Positions 1-6,490 of a stretch of 13,878 nt of DNA are shown here, piece by piece. The notes below the pieces were generated by a model. That model saw nothing but the letters and a program-made list of their open reading frames with translations. It searched no databases and was not told the DNA's origin. Source of the stretch: Verrucomicrobiota bacterium (GTDB lineage: Bacteria > Verrucomicrobiota > Verrucomicrobiia > Methylacidiphilales > Verrucolacustridaceae). How positions within the stretch are numbered: position 1 is the first letter of the stretch; every line of letters starts with the position of its first letter. The translations under genes were made by a program, and so were the position numbers. The stretch lies in assembly GCA_010028775.1 (NCBI GenBank), contig RHAF01000028.1:1-13878 (forward strand), written 5' to 3'.

Positions 1-1
1 T

Positions 2-31
2 GACTGGGGAAGCTATCAAGATACCCAATAA
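2..31 (+). CDS. 3' end of an upstream gene, possibly tolB (partial)
   Basis: The first bases read in frame 2 as DWGSYQDTQ followed by TAA at 29-31. A tail with an Asp-Trp-Gly/Ser pattern resembles the C-terminus of the TolB beta-propeller, and TolB is normally encoded directly before Pal, the next gene here. The piece is only nine residues long, so the identification rests mainly on context. Another frame is open to a TGA at about 67-69 and could equally be the tail. Confidence 0.3.
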   Translation, partial: DWGSYQDTQ

Positions 32-72
32 CTTGAGTAGAAACACCGAACCCAACACCAGCCGCTGAAAAT

Positions 73-573
73 ATGAAATATCTACCCCTATTCCTTGTAT
101 CCCTCCTAGCCATCCTTACCGGTTGCTCTAACGACGCCAAAAAAGGCGATGGGGCAGCTTTCGGCGATAGCTCCGACACCATCAACGACACCCCGCTTCC
201 CGAGCGTTCCGGCAATCCCGACACCGCCGATTACGACACCCTCAAAAGTGAAACCGTGTTCTTTTCTTACGACAGTTTCACCATTGAGGCCAAAGAGCGG
301 CCCAAGCTGGACAAGCTGGCCAATTACCTGAGCAACAACTCTAACACCAAGATCGTCATCGCGGGGCACACGGATTCCCGTGGCACACCCCAGTACAACC
401 TCGCGCTCAGCGAAAAGCGGGCCAACGCCGTCCGCCAGTACCTCATTGGGCTGGGAGCCAATGGATCGAACATCAGCACCGTGGGCTATGGCGAAGACCG
501 CCCCGCTTCCGAAGGCGAAAACGAATCCGCCTGGGGTCAAAACCGGCGCGCGGCTCCGGGTATTTTGCGCTAA
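73..573 (+). CDS. pal: Pal, peptidoglycan-associated lipoprotein (OmpA-family C-terminal domain)
   Basis: Outer-membrane lipoprotein of 166 residues that would anchor the outer membrane to peptidoglycan as part of the Tol-Pal system. A basic, hydrophobic signal peptide ends in the lipobox LTGC, with lipidated Cys18 followed by Ser, so no inner-membrane retention Asp. A low-complexity Asp/Gly/Pro-rich linker covers about residues 19-58. The OmpA-like domain covers about 60-162 and includes the GHTDSRG loop (Asp101) and NLALSEKRA (Arg116), the residues that bind diaminopimelate in this family. The extreme C-terminus, NRRAAPGILR, keeps the NRR motif but differs from the more usual acidic/aromatic ending. 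No strong Shine-Dalgarno sequence precedes the ATG, which may fit translation coupled to the upstream gene. Product call is firm; gene name rests on family and lipobox. Confidence 0.93.
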   Translation: MKYLPLFLVSLLAILTGCSNDAKKGDGAAFGDSSDTINDTPLPERSGNPDTADYDTLKSETVFFSYDSFTIEAKERPKLDKLANYLSNNSNTKIVIAGHTDSRGTPQYNLALSEKRANAVRQYLIGLGANGSNISTVGYGEDRPASEGENESAWGQNRRAAPGILR

Positions 574-586
574 CAAGGAATCGGCC

Positions 587-606
587 TCCGGCTAGGATCA
601 GCCGGA
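587..606 (+). promoter_or_regulatory. Hairpin overlapping the waaF ribosome binding site
   Basis: A perfect 7-bp inverted repeat (TCCGGCT at 587-593 and AGCCGGA at 600-606) encloses a 6-base loop in the short pal-waaF gap. The likely Shine-Dalgarno GGAAG (604-608) of the GTG start at 616 begins inside the 3' arm, so the folded stem could restrict waaF translation. No T-tract follows, so it does not look like an intrinsic terminator. The fold is seen in sequence; a regulatory role is inference. Confidence 0.4.
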
Positions 607-615
607 AGTCACCTT

Positions 616-1671
616 GTGATTCCCGCCCCCACCTCCTCCGACCAGCCCCACCTTCTGCGTCTGCCCAACTGGTTGGGCGACTTCATCCTCTCCGTCCCCA
701 GCGTCCGCCACTATCAATCCTGGCTGGGCAATCAGGCCCCCTTGGTTGTCGTCGGTCCACCCTCGATGAGAGCTCTTGCCCCGATTCTTCTTCCGGGAAT
801 CGAGTATATCCCGGCACCGGCTTTTCCTTTGGCTCTTCACCCTCTCCTTCGCAAACGGAAAGTCTCCGTTGCCGTGGCCTTGCCGAATTCCCTCCGGGTC
901 GCCCTAGAAATCCTCCCCGTTCCCTACCGGGCAGGCTTTGAGCGTGGATTTCGCAACTCTTTCCTGACTGAACACCGGATTCGACGAACCTCGCCCTTCG
1001 GGTACGTCCATGTTGCCGACCAATACCTTGGCCTGTTGGAGGACTTGGGACTGCCCAAAGGGCAAGCCACTCTCCCCACCCCACCCCAACTTTCCAAACC
1101 CCCGAACGCTCCCGACCATCCTTATCTCGCTGTTCTGCCGGGAGCCGCCTACGGACCGGCACCCCCGAACGCTCCCGACCATCCTTATCTCGCTGTTCTG
1201 CCGGGAGCCGCCTACGGACCGGCCAAGCGATGGGATCCGGCCTCTTTTGCCTCGGTGGTCAGCGATCTTCAACAATCCCACTCCCTGGAACCCATCCTCA
1301 TGGGAGGATCTGATGACCAAAAGGATTGTCAGGCCGTCGCGGAGGCCTTGGGTTCCCCCATCACCAATCTCGCGGGCAAAACCACCACTTTGGAACTGGC
1401 AGAGTGGTTGGCCCATGCCCACCTCGTGCTTTGCCATGACAGCGGTCCGATGCACCTGGCTGCCTATCTGCGTAAACCTGCAGTGGCCGTCTTTGGCTCC
1501 ACCGAACCGGCCTGGACAGGTCCGCTGGGCGATTCCGTCACCGTGGTTCGACACAAGGTATCCTGTAGCCCCTGCTTCCTCAGGGTCTGCCCCCTCGATC
1601 GTCGTTGCATGACACGACTCACCCCCGAGGAAGTACTCACTGCCTGCCGCCATCGGCTCGCCCAGAAATGA
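616..1671 (+). CDS. waaF: ADP-heptose:LPS heptosyltransferase, glycosyltransferase family 9 (WaaF type)
   Basis: Glycosyltransferase of 351 residues that would add heptose to the lipopolysaccharide inner core at the cytoplasmic face of the inner membrane. The N-terminal GT-B half starts with a LPNWLGDFILSVP segment, the usual WaaF opening. The C-terminal half carries the nucleotide-sugar loop PGAAYGPAKRW, the family hallmark HDSGPMHLAA (residues 274-283), and a Cys-rich end (CSPCFLRVCPLDRRCM) typical of heptosyltransferase II. The start is GTG, with GGAAG 7 bases upstream. Residues 162-182 are repeated exactly as 183-203, a 21-residue in-frame insertion that duplicates the strand and loop entering the donor-binding domain. 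The length without it would be 330. It overlaps murJ by ATGA. Family call is firm; activity of the duplicated form is uncertain. Confidence 0.93.
   Translation: MIPAPTSSDQPHLLRLPNWLGDFILSVPSVRHYQSWLGNQAPLVVVGPPSMRALAPILLPGIEYIPAPAFPLALHPLLRKRKVSVAVALPNSLRVALEILPVPYRAGFERGFRNSFLTEHRIRRTSPFGYVHVADQYLGLLEDLGLPKGQATLPTPPQLSKPPNAPDHPYLAVLPGAAYGPAPPNAPDHPYLAVLPGAAYGPAKRWDPASFASVVSDLQQSHSLEPILMGGSDDQKDCQAVAEALGSPITNLAGKTTTLELAEWLAHAHLVLCHDSGPMHLAAYLRKPAVAVFGSTEPAWTGPLGDSVTVVRHKVSCSPCFLRVCPLDRRCMTRLTPEEVLTACRHRLAQK
1098..1223 (+). repeat. Perfect 63-bp direct tandem duplication inside waaF
   Basis: Bases 1098-1160 are repeated without a mismatch at 1161-1223. The unit is 63 bp, exactly 21 codons, so the frame is kept. 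It encodes PPNAPDHPYLAVLPGAAYGPA-type sequence twice, including the PGAAYGPA nucleotide-binding loop. Perfect identity implies a very recent event or an assembly artefact. Confidence 0.97.
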
Positions 1672-3233
1672 GCACCAAGGGAACCTCCCGCGTAATGCTG
1701 GCCATCGGGGCCTCCCGGATCCTCGGGCTGGTCCGGGAGGTGCTCCTCAACACCGTCCTCGGTGCGGGCAAAGAACTCGACGCCCTGATCGCCGCCTTCC
1801 GGATCCCCAACCTGCTGCGCGATCTCTTTGCCGAGGGAGCCCTCTCCACCGCCTTTGTCACCACCTTTTCCCAAAAACTTGCCAAGGAGGGCCAAGCGGC
1901 CGCCTACCGCCTGGCCAATAACGTCAACACCCTCCTTTTTATCGTCCTCACCGCCATCGTCGGGGTTGGCATTCTTGAAGCTGACTTCCTGGTGCACTTC
2001 TTCAATCCCGGTTTCGCAGGAGTTCCCGGAAAGGCGGAGTTGACCATCGAACTCACGCGAATTCTGTTCCCCTTCATTCTTTTTCTCTCACTAGCCGCCG
2101 TCTACATGGGCCTGCTCAACAGCCTCCACCACTTCGGCCTTCCCGCTTTTGCCTCCGCGGTCTTCAACTTTGTCTCGATTGGGATCGGCCTCCTTCTGGC
2201 CTGGTGGCTGGATCCCCACTTTGGACCCAAATCGGTTTACGGTTTTTCCATTGGCGTCCTGATTGGGGGATTGGCCCAGTGGCTGGTCATGGTTCCACGG
2301 GCGGTCTCCCTTGGTTACCGCGCCCGCTGGCTGATCGACTGGGATGATCCCGGGCTCAAGCAGGTCCTCCGCCTCCTTGGCCCCGCCTCCATTGGTGCCG
2401 CCGCCATTCAGATCAACGTTCTGGTGAACGGCTATTTTGCCTCCTATCTCGAGAATGGCTCTGTCACCTGTCTGAATAACGCCTTTCGCCTGATCCAGCT
2501 GCCCATCGGCCTTTTCGGCGTGGCCGTGGCCACGGTCACCCTGCCTCACTTGGCACGCCATGCCGCCTTGGACGAAAAGAAAGCCCTGCACGACCGGCTG
2601 CTGGTCGGGGTACGACAAACCCTCTTCCTCACCCTGCCTGCCGCCATCGGTCTCTTCATTCTGGCCGAGCCGGTGATCGCATCAATCTACCAGTACGGTC
2701 GCTTCACTTCGGTGGACACCGCCCGCACGGCCCTTGCCCTGAAAGGGTATGCCCTGGGCCTGGTCTCCTACTCCTGCATCAAGGTGGTCGGGCCGGCCTT
2801 TTCCGCCATCGACAAGCCGGGCATTCCTTTGCGGGTCAGCCTCACGGGAATCTTTCTCAACGCCGGCATGAATTACTTTCTTATCCGCGTCTGCAACCTT
2901 GGCATCCTGGGACTCACCCTGTCCGTCGCCTCGACTGCCACTCTCAACATTCTTCAGTTGGCCTGGGCCTCGGGGCGCCATATCGGAAGCTTCGCCCGTC
3001 CGGATTTTCTCCGGTCTTTGTTTCGGATCGGCATGTGTTGCATTGTTCTGGTCGGGGCCTTGCGGATCGGCACCTGGCTCATCCATCCGATGGGCGCTCC
3101 GGTTCCCGTCCGGATGGCCGGCACCCTCGCCCTCTGCGCCCTGGGAGCAGCCTCCTATTTTTTTGCTGCATCCCTGCTTGGGCTTGCCGACGTGAGGATG
3201 CTGTTGCGGAGGGGGGTGCGGAAGGGAGACTAG
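1668..3233 (+). CDS. murJ: MurJ (MviN) lipid II flippase
   Basis: Polytopic inner-membrane protein of 521 residues, the normal size for MurJ, which moves undecaprenyl-linked peptidoglycan precursor lipid II to the periplasmic side. The N-terminus has the family signature: GASRILGLVREVLL, then an Asp-Ala-Leu-Ile-Ala-Ala-Phe-Arg-Ile-Pro-Asn segment and DLFAEGALSTAF. About fourteen hydrophobic segments follow to the end. I chose the ATG at 1668 because it begins MSTKGTSRVM right before the conserved helix and forms an ATGA overlap with the waaF stop. The frame is open 21 codons further upstream, but that extension lies inside waaF. Co-transcription with waaF links LPS core and peptidoglycan assembly. 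Very confident. Confidence 0.96.
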   Translation: MSTKGTSRVMLAIGASRILGLVREVLLNTVLGAGKELDALIAAFRIPNLLRDLFAEGALSTAFVTTFSQKLAKEGQAAAYRLANNVNTLLFIVLTAIVGVGILEADFLVHFFNPGFAGVPGKAELTIELTRILFPFILFLSLAAVYMGLLNSLHHFGLPAFASAVFNFVSIGIGLLLAWWLDPHFGPKSVYGFSIGVLIGGLAQWLVMVPRAVSLGYRARWLIDWDDPGLKQVLRLLGPASIGAAAIQINVLVNGYFASYLENGSVTCLNNAFRLIQLPIGLFGVAVATVTLPHLARHAALDEKKALHDRLLVGVRQTLFLTLPAAIGLFILAEPVIASIYQYGRFTSVDTARTALALKGYALGLVSYSCIKVVGPAFSAIDKPGIPLRVSLTGIFLNAGMNYFLIRVCNLGILGLTLSVASTATLNILQLAWASGRHIGSFARPDFLRSLFRIGMCCIVLVGALRIGTWLIHPMGAPVPVRMAGTLALCALGAASYFFAASLLGLADVRMLLRRGVRKGD

Positions 3234-3237
3234 CTTT

Positions 3238-3298
3238 TTAGTCATTAGCTGTGGAGGGCAGTTCCTGGCTCAATCCTTGCTTCATGACTAATGACTAA
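3238..3298. repeat. Inverted repeat downstream of murJ
   Basis: An 11-bp perfect inverted repeat, TTAGTCATTAG at 3238-3248 and CTAATGACTAA at 3288-3298, flanks a 39-base spacer. The right arm also contains two near-tandem ATGACTA words (3284-3290 and 3291-3297), so the stem can slip. It sits between the murJ stop and tRNA-Arg. It could be a 3' end structure for the murJ transcript, but it lacks a T-tract on the + strand. It may also belong to a dispersed repeat family. Confidence 0.6.
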
Positions 3299-3349
3299 CC
3301 CCCTAAGCCCCTCCCTAGAGCCTTGGTTCTGCTACAAACTACCCAAGCG

Positions 3350-3423
3350 GCGCCCGTAGCTCAGGGGACTAGAGCAGCGGATTTCTAATCCGCGGGTCGG
3401 TGGTTCGAATCCACCCGGGCGTG
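3350..3423 (+). tRNA. tRNA-Arg (anticodon TCT)
   Basis: A full cloverleaf can be drawn. The acceptor stem is GCGCCCG (3350-3356) with CGGGCGT (3416-3422), closed by a terminal G-U pair. The D arm is GCTC/GAGC (3359-3362 and 3372-3375). The anticodon stem is GCGGA/TCCGC around loop TTTCTAA, giving TCT at 3384-3386 (reads AGA). The variable loop has 5 bases. The T arm is GGTGG, TTCGAAT, CCACC (3399-3415). The discriminator base is G, and CCA is not encoded. No copy of its 3' half is seen elsewhere in the window. Confidence 0.95.
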
Positions 3424-3589
3424 AAGATTGTGCTTTGAGGCATCCAATCTCGGACCCCAAAAAAGCCTTTAAGTCGCTCAGTCCTGAGTCACACAGGGAC
3501 TTCCATGATTGCCCTCCACAACCAAAGTCTAAAATACTGAAAAGGGAACAAGCGACCTCCAGCCTGAAGTCTTTAGTTTGTGTCCTCCT

Positions 3590-4030
3590 CTACTTCGTCT
3601 TCGCGGTTGGATTGGTCCCGTAAAACACCACCCGGTTGCTTCCGTTCGCCCGAAAATAGGCGGCCGGGGTGGAATCCGACTTAAAGGGATCAGTGTGGAA
3701 CTTAACCTCGGTGAAGTCGTCAAATCCGTCCCCATCGGAATCCTTCAGCTCGGCAAGATTTCGGGCAGATTGGATCGATTTTTCTTTTTTAACCCAACGC
3801 CCGTTGACCCAGAAATAGCCACGTTCCAGCATGAACTTTTCAAGATCCAGGTCGGATCTTGCGGCCTTTCTCCGCTCCCCTTGGGCATCCGTATACTCCT
3901 TGGATAGAATATCGGGGGTGGAAACCCAATAGGAGTAATCTGCAGATTCCTGTGCTTTAAGGGGGCATCCCATGACTGTGGCACTGAGGAGAATAAGGAT
4001 CGATATCCGGATCCGGCTAGGATGACTCAT
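3590..4030 (-). CDS. Putative lipoprotein with a DSDGDG calcium-binding (TSP3-like) motif
   Basis: Exported protein of 146 residues with no named function. The ATG at 4030 gives a clean signal sequence: MSHPSRIR, a hydrophobic run, then VMGC with a candidate lipidation Cys22; cleavage by signal peptidase I near Ala26 is an alternative. Residues 97-115 (DSDGDGFDDFTEVKFHTDP) match the bacterial thrombospondin type 3-like calcium loop, common in PVC-group surface proteins and usually found in tandem, but single here. The middle holds a Trp/Gly segment (GYFWVNGRWVKKE). It starts 14 bases inside the 3' end of the hydrolase gene, so the two are translationally linked. An in-frame start at 4066 would add 12 residues before the signal sequence and is less likely. 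Confidence 0.75.
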   Translation of the reverse strand: MSHPSRIRISILILLSATVMGCPLKAQESADYSYWVSTPDILSKEYTDAQGERRKAARSDLDLEKFMLERGYFWVNGRWVKKEKSIQSARNLAELKDSDGDGFDDFTEVKFHTDPFKSDSTPAAYFRANGSNRVVFYGTNPTAKTK

Positions 4031-4790
4031 TCCTTGAAATTTCCCCTCCAAAGACAACCTTGGCAACTTCGTATGAACTTTCCTGAATCGGCAAATGACC
4101 GACCCCGGAAAGCTCTCTTATCGAGGCCTGTGGCAGGGCGCTTGCCCACTCCCGCACCGAACGCCGGACGGCTCCAAAGGTTTTCTCTCCGTAGAGAATG
4201 TCCACGGGCACATCCAACCCGTGGAATTGCCCAGGCTGCCCACATTCAAAAAGCATTTTTAGGTACTTCCATGTCACCCAGTGGTCCACCCCCGCAAACG
4301 ATTCGGTCAAATCCGTATTCCCCACCCTTTTTTCACGCAGAAATAGATTGGTGATCACGCGACCAACCGGATTGGCAAATGCGGCGGTATACGTGACGGG
4401 GCCGATCAGCGGGATCAGGAAAATCCGAAAGTACCAGGGGCAGTAGGCGAAAGGATCGATCATCACCAATTTCGCCAGCACCCCCGAGCGACCCATTTCC
4501 CGTAATTCACTGGCCACAAAAGCCGTGAGGATCGCCCCACTACAACTCCCCACCAAGGTCATCCTTTCCCGGTTAAGTCGAATCAGGGCCCCTGTCACCT
4601 CCTGGGCCAAGCACCTCATCTTCCACTTCTTGGGAGGATCCGATTGCCCGCATCCCGGGAGATCCGGGGCATAAAAGGAATAATCCTTCGGCATCTGACC
4701 CAAAAGGGGATCGAAGGTGTGGTGATCTCCACTCCAGCCATGGAAACCCACTACAGTCTTAGACCCAGTGCCGGTCTGCTGAATAAACAT
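4017..4790 (-). CDS. Alpha/beta hydrolase with Cys in the nucleophile position
   Basis: Protein of 257 residues with the alpha/beta hydrolase layout. The oxyanion-hole segment is HGWSG (17-21), then APDLPGCGQSD (41-51), the nucleophile elbow LVGSCSGA (79-86), a lid-like hydrophobic region at about 118-150, and the catalytic His in GVGHLPIQE (His232). In the elbow pattern Gly-x-Nuc-x-Gly the central residue is Cys83, where most relatives have Ser. After strand 7 the usual Asp is replaced (LYGEKTFG, 199-206); Asp112 at the end of strand 6 (MIDP) is a candidate acid. Substrate is unknown. No signal peptide is evident, so it is probably cytoplasmic. It starts 6 bases after the Sel1 gene, with no clear Shine-Dalgarno. 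Fold call is firm; enzymatic role is open. Confidence 0.88.
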   Translation of the reverse strand: MFIQQTGTGSKTVVGFHGWSGDHHTFDPLLGQMPKDYSFYAPDLPGCGQSDPPKKWKMRCLAQEVTGALIRLNRERMTLVGSCSGAILTAFVASELREMGRSGVLAKLVMIDPFAYCPWYFRIFLIPLIGPVTYTAAFANPVGRVITNLFLREKRVGNTDLTESFAGVDHWVTWKYLKMLFECGQPGQFHGLDVPVDILYGEKTFGAVRRSVREWASALPQASIRELSGVGHLPIQESSYEVAKVVFGGEISRNESS

Positions 4791-4796
4791 GGAAAA

Positions 4797-5384
4797 CTAC
4801 TGCTCGAGCTGGCGCAGGGCCTTGATGGATGGCTTGTATCCCTGATCGGCAGCTTTGCGGTAGCACTGAATGGCCTGAACCACATCCCTCCGGACTCCCT
4901 GCCCATTGAAATAGCAGTTCCCCAACCGATGCTGTGCCGCGGGATAATTCTGGTCTGCCGCCTTTCGATACCAACGGACTCCCTCCTCCTCATCCTGCTC
5001 CAATCCTTTTCCAAACAGGTAGGCATCCCCGATGCTGATCTGGGCCGGGGGATAGTCCTGACCCGCAGACCTCCTCCACCAGAGGATCGCCCCCGCCAGA
5101 TCCCGATCCGTTCCCAATCCCTCATGCAAACATCCCCCGAGGTTGAATTGCGCCATCATTTGACCAGCTTCGGCGGCGGCCCGATACCATTTGACCCCTT
5201 CCACCTGGTCTTTCGAAATTCCCAAGCCGAAGAAATAACAGTCCCCCAGGTGAAACTGCGCATCGGCATCTCCCTTCTCCGCCTGCTGTTTGAGGTCCTC
5301 ACTATAGCGAAGGGGTGGCTTTTTCTCTTCTGCCTGGGCGAGGATACAAACCCCTAGAAGGAGAGAAATGGGAAGCCATGTCAT
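4797..5384 (-). CDS. Secreted Sel1-repeat protein
   Basis: Protein of 195 residues. A signal peptide (hydrophobic residues 3-16, cleavage likely after AQA at 16-18) is followed by four consecutive 36-residue Sel1-like helical repeats at about 40-75, 76-111, 112-147 and 148-183. They show the family pattern of A-x-x-x-LG-x-xY-x-x-G-x-G and a W/CYRKAA motif. Sel1 repeats are TPR-like scaffolds for protein-protein contacts, so a periplasmic adaptor is likely. The ATG at 5384 was chosen because it opens the signal peptide directly; the frame is open 37 codons upstream, but that extension has no signal character. Purine-rich GAGGGAG abuts the ATG. It is first gene of a minus-strand trio with the hydrolase and the calcium-motif lipoprotein. 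Family is firm; partner unknown. Confidence 0.9.
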   Translation of the reverse strand: MTWLPISLLLGVCILAQAEEKKPPLRYSEDLKQQAEKGDADAQFHLGDCYFFGLGISKDQVEGVKWYRAAAEAGQMMAQFNLGGCLHEGLGTDRDLAGAILWWRRSAGQDYPPAQISIGDAYLFGKGLEQDEEEGVRWYRKAADQNYPAAQHRLGNCYFNGQGVRRDVVQAIQCYRKAADQGYKPSIKALRQLEQ

Positions 5385-5489
5385 CTCCCTCAAAATGATG
5401 GATTCCAGCCCCCATTCAAGCCTCCAAAGGTGACTGCACGGCACAAAATAAGATTGGGAGACACCACCCTGACGCGATATTAAATTTCC

Positions 5490-5669
5490 ACGCAAAAATC
5501 CACCCTAGCCCTTTTGGCCGCCACCCTTGTTTTTTCAACCCTCCATGCCGAGGAGGAGAAAGATAACAACGAGGATTGCTCCAGCCGTTTGACGTCAACC
5601 TCTCCGCGTCTGGTGTGCATGGCCAACCCGCTGAAGCCGGCTTGGCAGGCCGAGCCCCACGGAAAATAA
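5490..5669 (+). pseudogene. Possible small secreted protein gene lacking an ATG start
   Basis: This frame reads 59 codons to TAA (5667-5669). It begins as a typical signal peptide: (T)QKSTLALLAATLVFSTLHA, then a charged segment EEEKDNNEDC and a short tail with two more residues of interest, Cys and Trp. The place where Met belongs is ACG (5490-5492), one transition from ATG. An in-frame TAA lies at 5481-5483, leaving only ATT at 5484 as another near-cognate start, and no good Shine-Dalgarno is present. It fills the gap between two minus-strand genes. I read it as a decayed gene or an unusual start. Chance is possible but the signal peptide is well formed. No family recognised. Confidence 0.35.
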
Positions 5670-5677
5670 AACCAAGA

Positions 5678-6082
5678 TTAAGGCCGTTTGAGTGCGGGAT
5701 CGGGCATCCTGCCTGCGCGCAGGGCTTCCAGGGTGGCGGGTTCTGACATCCGCTCGGTATTCAGATTCCACATCTCCAACAACATCTTGCTCATCTTCTC
5801 GGTCTTACCCCCGCTTAGATTTCCCTTGGTCTTGGCCTGATCCACAGACTGCTCAGGCTTCGTTCCAGCCGCATTTAAGTCAGCCAAAGCGGCCAGACCC
5901 TGGCGAATGAGTTTTGTCCGATCCCCGTCTGCATCCGGATTGATGGCATCACTCACCTTTTGCAGGAGAACCCCCTGATCCGGAGCAGGAGAACCCGCCG
6001 GAGATGCATCCCCACCCGTTTGAGCCATGCCCCGGATTCCAAACAGCACCAAGATGACCGAAAGATAGATAGATGTACGCAT
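5678..6082 (-). CDS. Small secreted protein of unknown function
   Basis: Predicted product of 134 residues that I do not recognise. The ATG at 6082 starts a signal peptide (MRTSIYLSVILVLFG, cleavage likely after GMA at residue 20). The mature part opens with an Ala/Gly/Pro-rich stretch, then a helical region with a short acidic INPDADGD element that looks like a minimal calcium loop, and a Lys/Met-rich helical C-terminal half. A TTG two codons upstream is an alternative start. It lies head to head with the DUF1232 gene, 78 bases apart, so the two probably share a divergent promoter region. It is separated from the Sel1 trio by about 290 bases holding the putative ATG-less frame. Confidence 0.72.
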   Translation of the reverse strand: MRTSIYLSVILVLFGIRGMAQTGGDASPAGSPAPDQGVLLQKVSDAINPDADGDRTKLIRQGLAALADLNAAGTKPEQSVDQAKTKGNLSGGKTEKMSKMLLEMWNLNTERMSEPATLEALRAGRMPDPALKRP

Positions 6083-6160
6083 GACCAAACTTCGCCGAGG
6101 GATGCAAATTGTCGAGCCATCATCCGTGCATAATCTTAATATTCATCTCAATCAAAAGCC

Positions 6161-6490
6161 ATGAACCCCCTCCGCCCCACCCCGAAACTCTCTGATCTTC
6201 CCCGTCTCCTTCGATCCTCCCCCGCCATGTTCCGTGACCTGATCCAACGTCGCTATCGAAAGGTACCCGCCGGCACTTTGACCGGGGTAGTGTTGGGTCT
6301 CATCTACCTCATCAATCCCCTGGATCTGATCCCCGACGTCCTGCCCATTTTTGGAGTGGTGGACGACAGTCTCGTCGTGGGAATCGTGCTGGCGCTGTTG
6401 TCATGCGATGTGAAGAAATACCTGTCCTGGAAAAACTCCAACCCACGCCCAAACAACACCCGAGACCTCACTCCTCCAGCCAATCATTGA
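6161..6490 (+). CDS. YkvA/DUF1232 family small membrane protein
   Basis: Protein of 109 residues. The DUF1232 core covers residues 40-80: a membrane helix GVVLGLIYLI, then the diagnostic INPLDLIPD and the following LPIFGVVDDS, then a second hydrophobic helix. The N-terminal 35 residues are basic and amphipathic, and the C-terminal tail is polar. The family is widespread in bacteria and its biochemical role is not established. The ATG at 6161 has no obvious Shine-Dalgarno. The last 23 bases overlap the 3' end of the convergent coiled-coil gene. Family call is strong. Confidence 0.9.
   Translation: MNPLRPTPKLSDLPRLLRSSPAMFRDLIQRRYRKVPAGTLTGVVLGLIYLINPLDLIPDVLPIFGVVDDSLVVGIVLALLSCDVKKYLSWKNSNPRPNNTRDLTPPANH

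Noticed and set aside
904..1653. A 249-codon minus-strand frame across waaF that also contains the duplicated segment
   Set aside because: It is a shadow of waaF; the + strand has the HDSGPMHLAA and donor-loop motifs.
1605..1667. Upstream extension of murJ to an ATG at 1605
   Set aside because: The 21 added residues are hydrophilic, lie inside waaF and are not MurJ-like; the ATGA overlap at 1668 is the better start.
3404..3423. tRNA-Arg 3' end as an integration (att) site
   Set aside because: I looked for a second copy of the T-arm and acceptor sequence in the window and saw none, and no integrase gene is present.
3435..3623. A 62-codon + strand frame after tRNA-Arg with a hydrophobic end
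   Set aside because: No Shine-Dalgarno, no recognisable domain, and its 3' part overlaps the end of the convergent lipoprotein gene. The 166 bases between tRNA-Arg and that gene show no feature I can support.
4644..5357. A 237-codon open frame on the + strand
   Set aside because: It is the mirror of the Sel1-repeat gene; the minus strand shows four regular 36-residue repeats and a signal peptide, while this frame has no domain.
6083..6160. Sigma-70 promoter candidates in the divergent gap (TTGTCG near 6108 with CATAAT or TAATCT downstream)
   Set aside because: Spacing is 14-16 bases and the boxes are weak matches; not enough to call a promoter.
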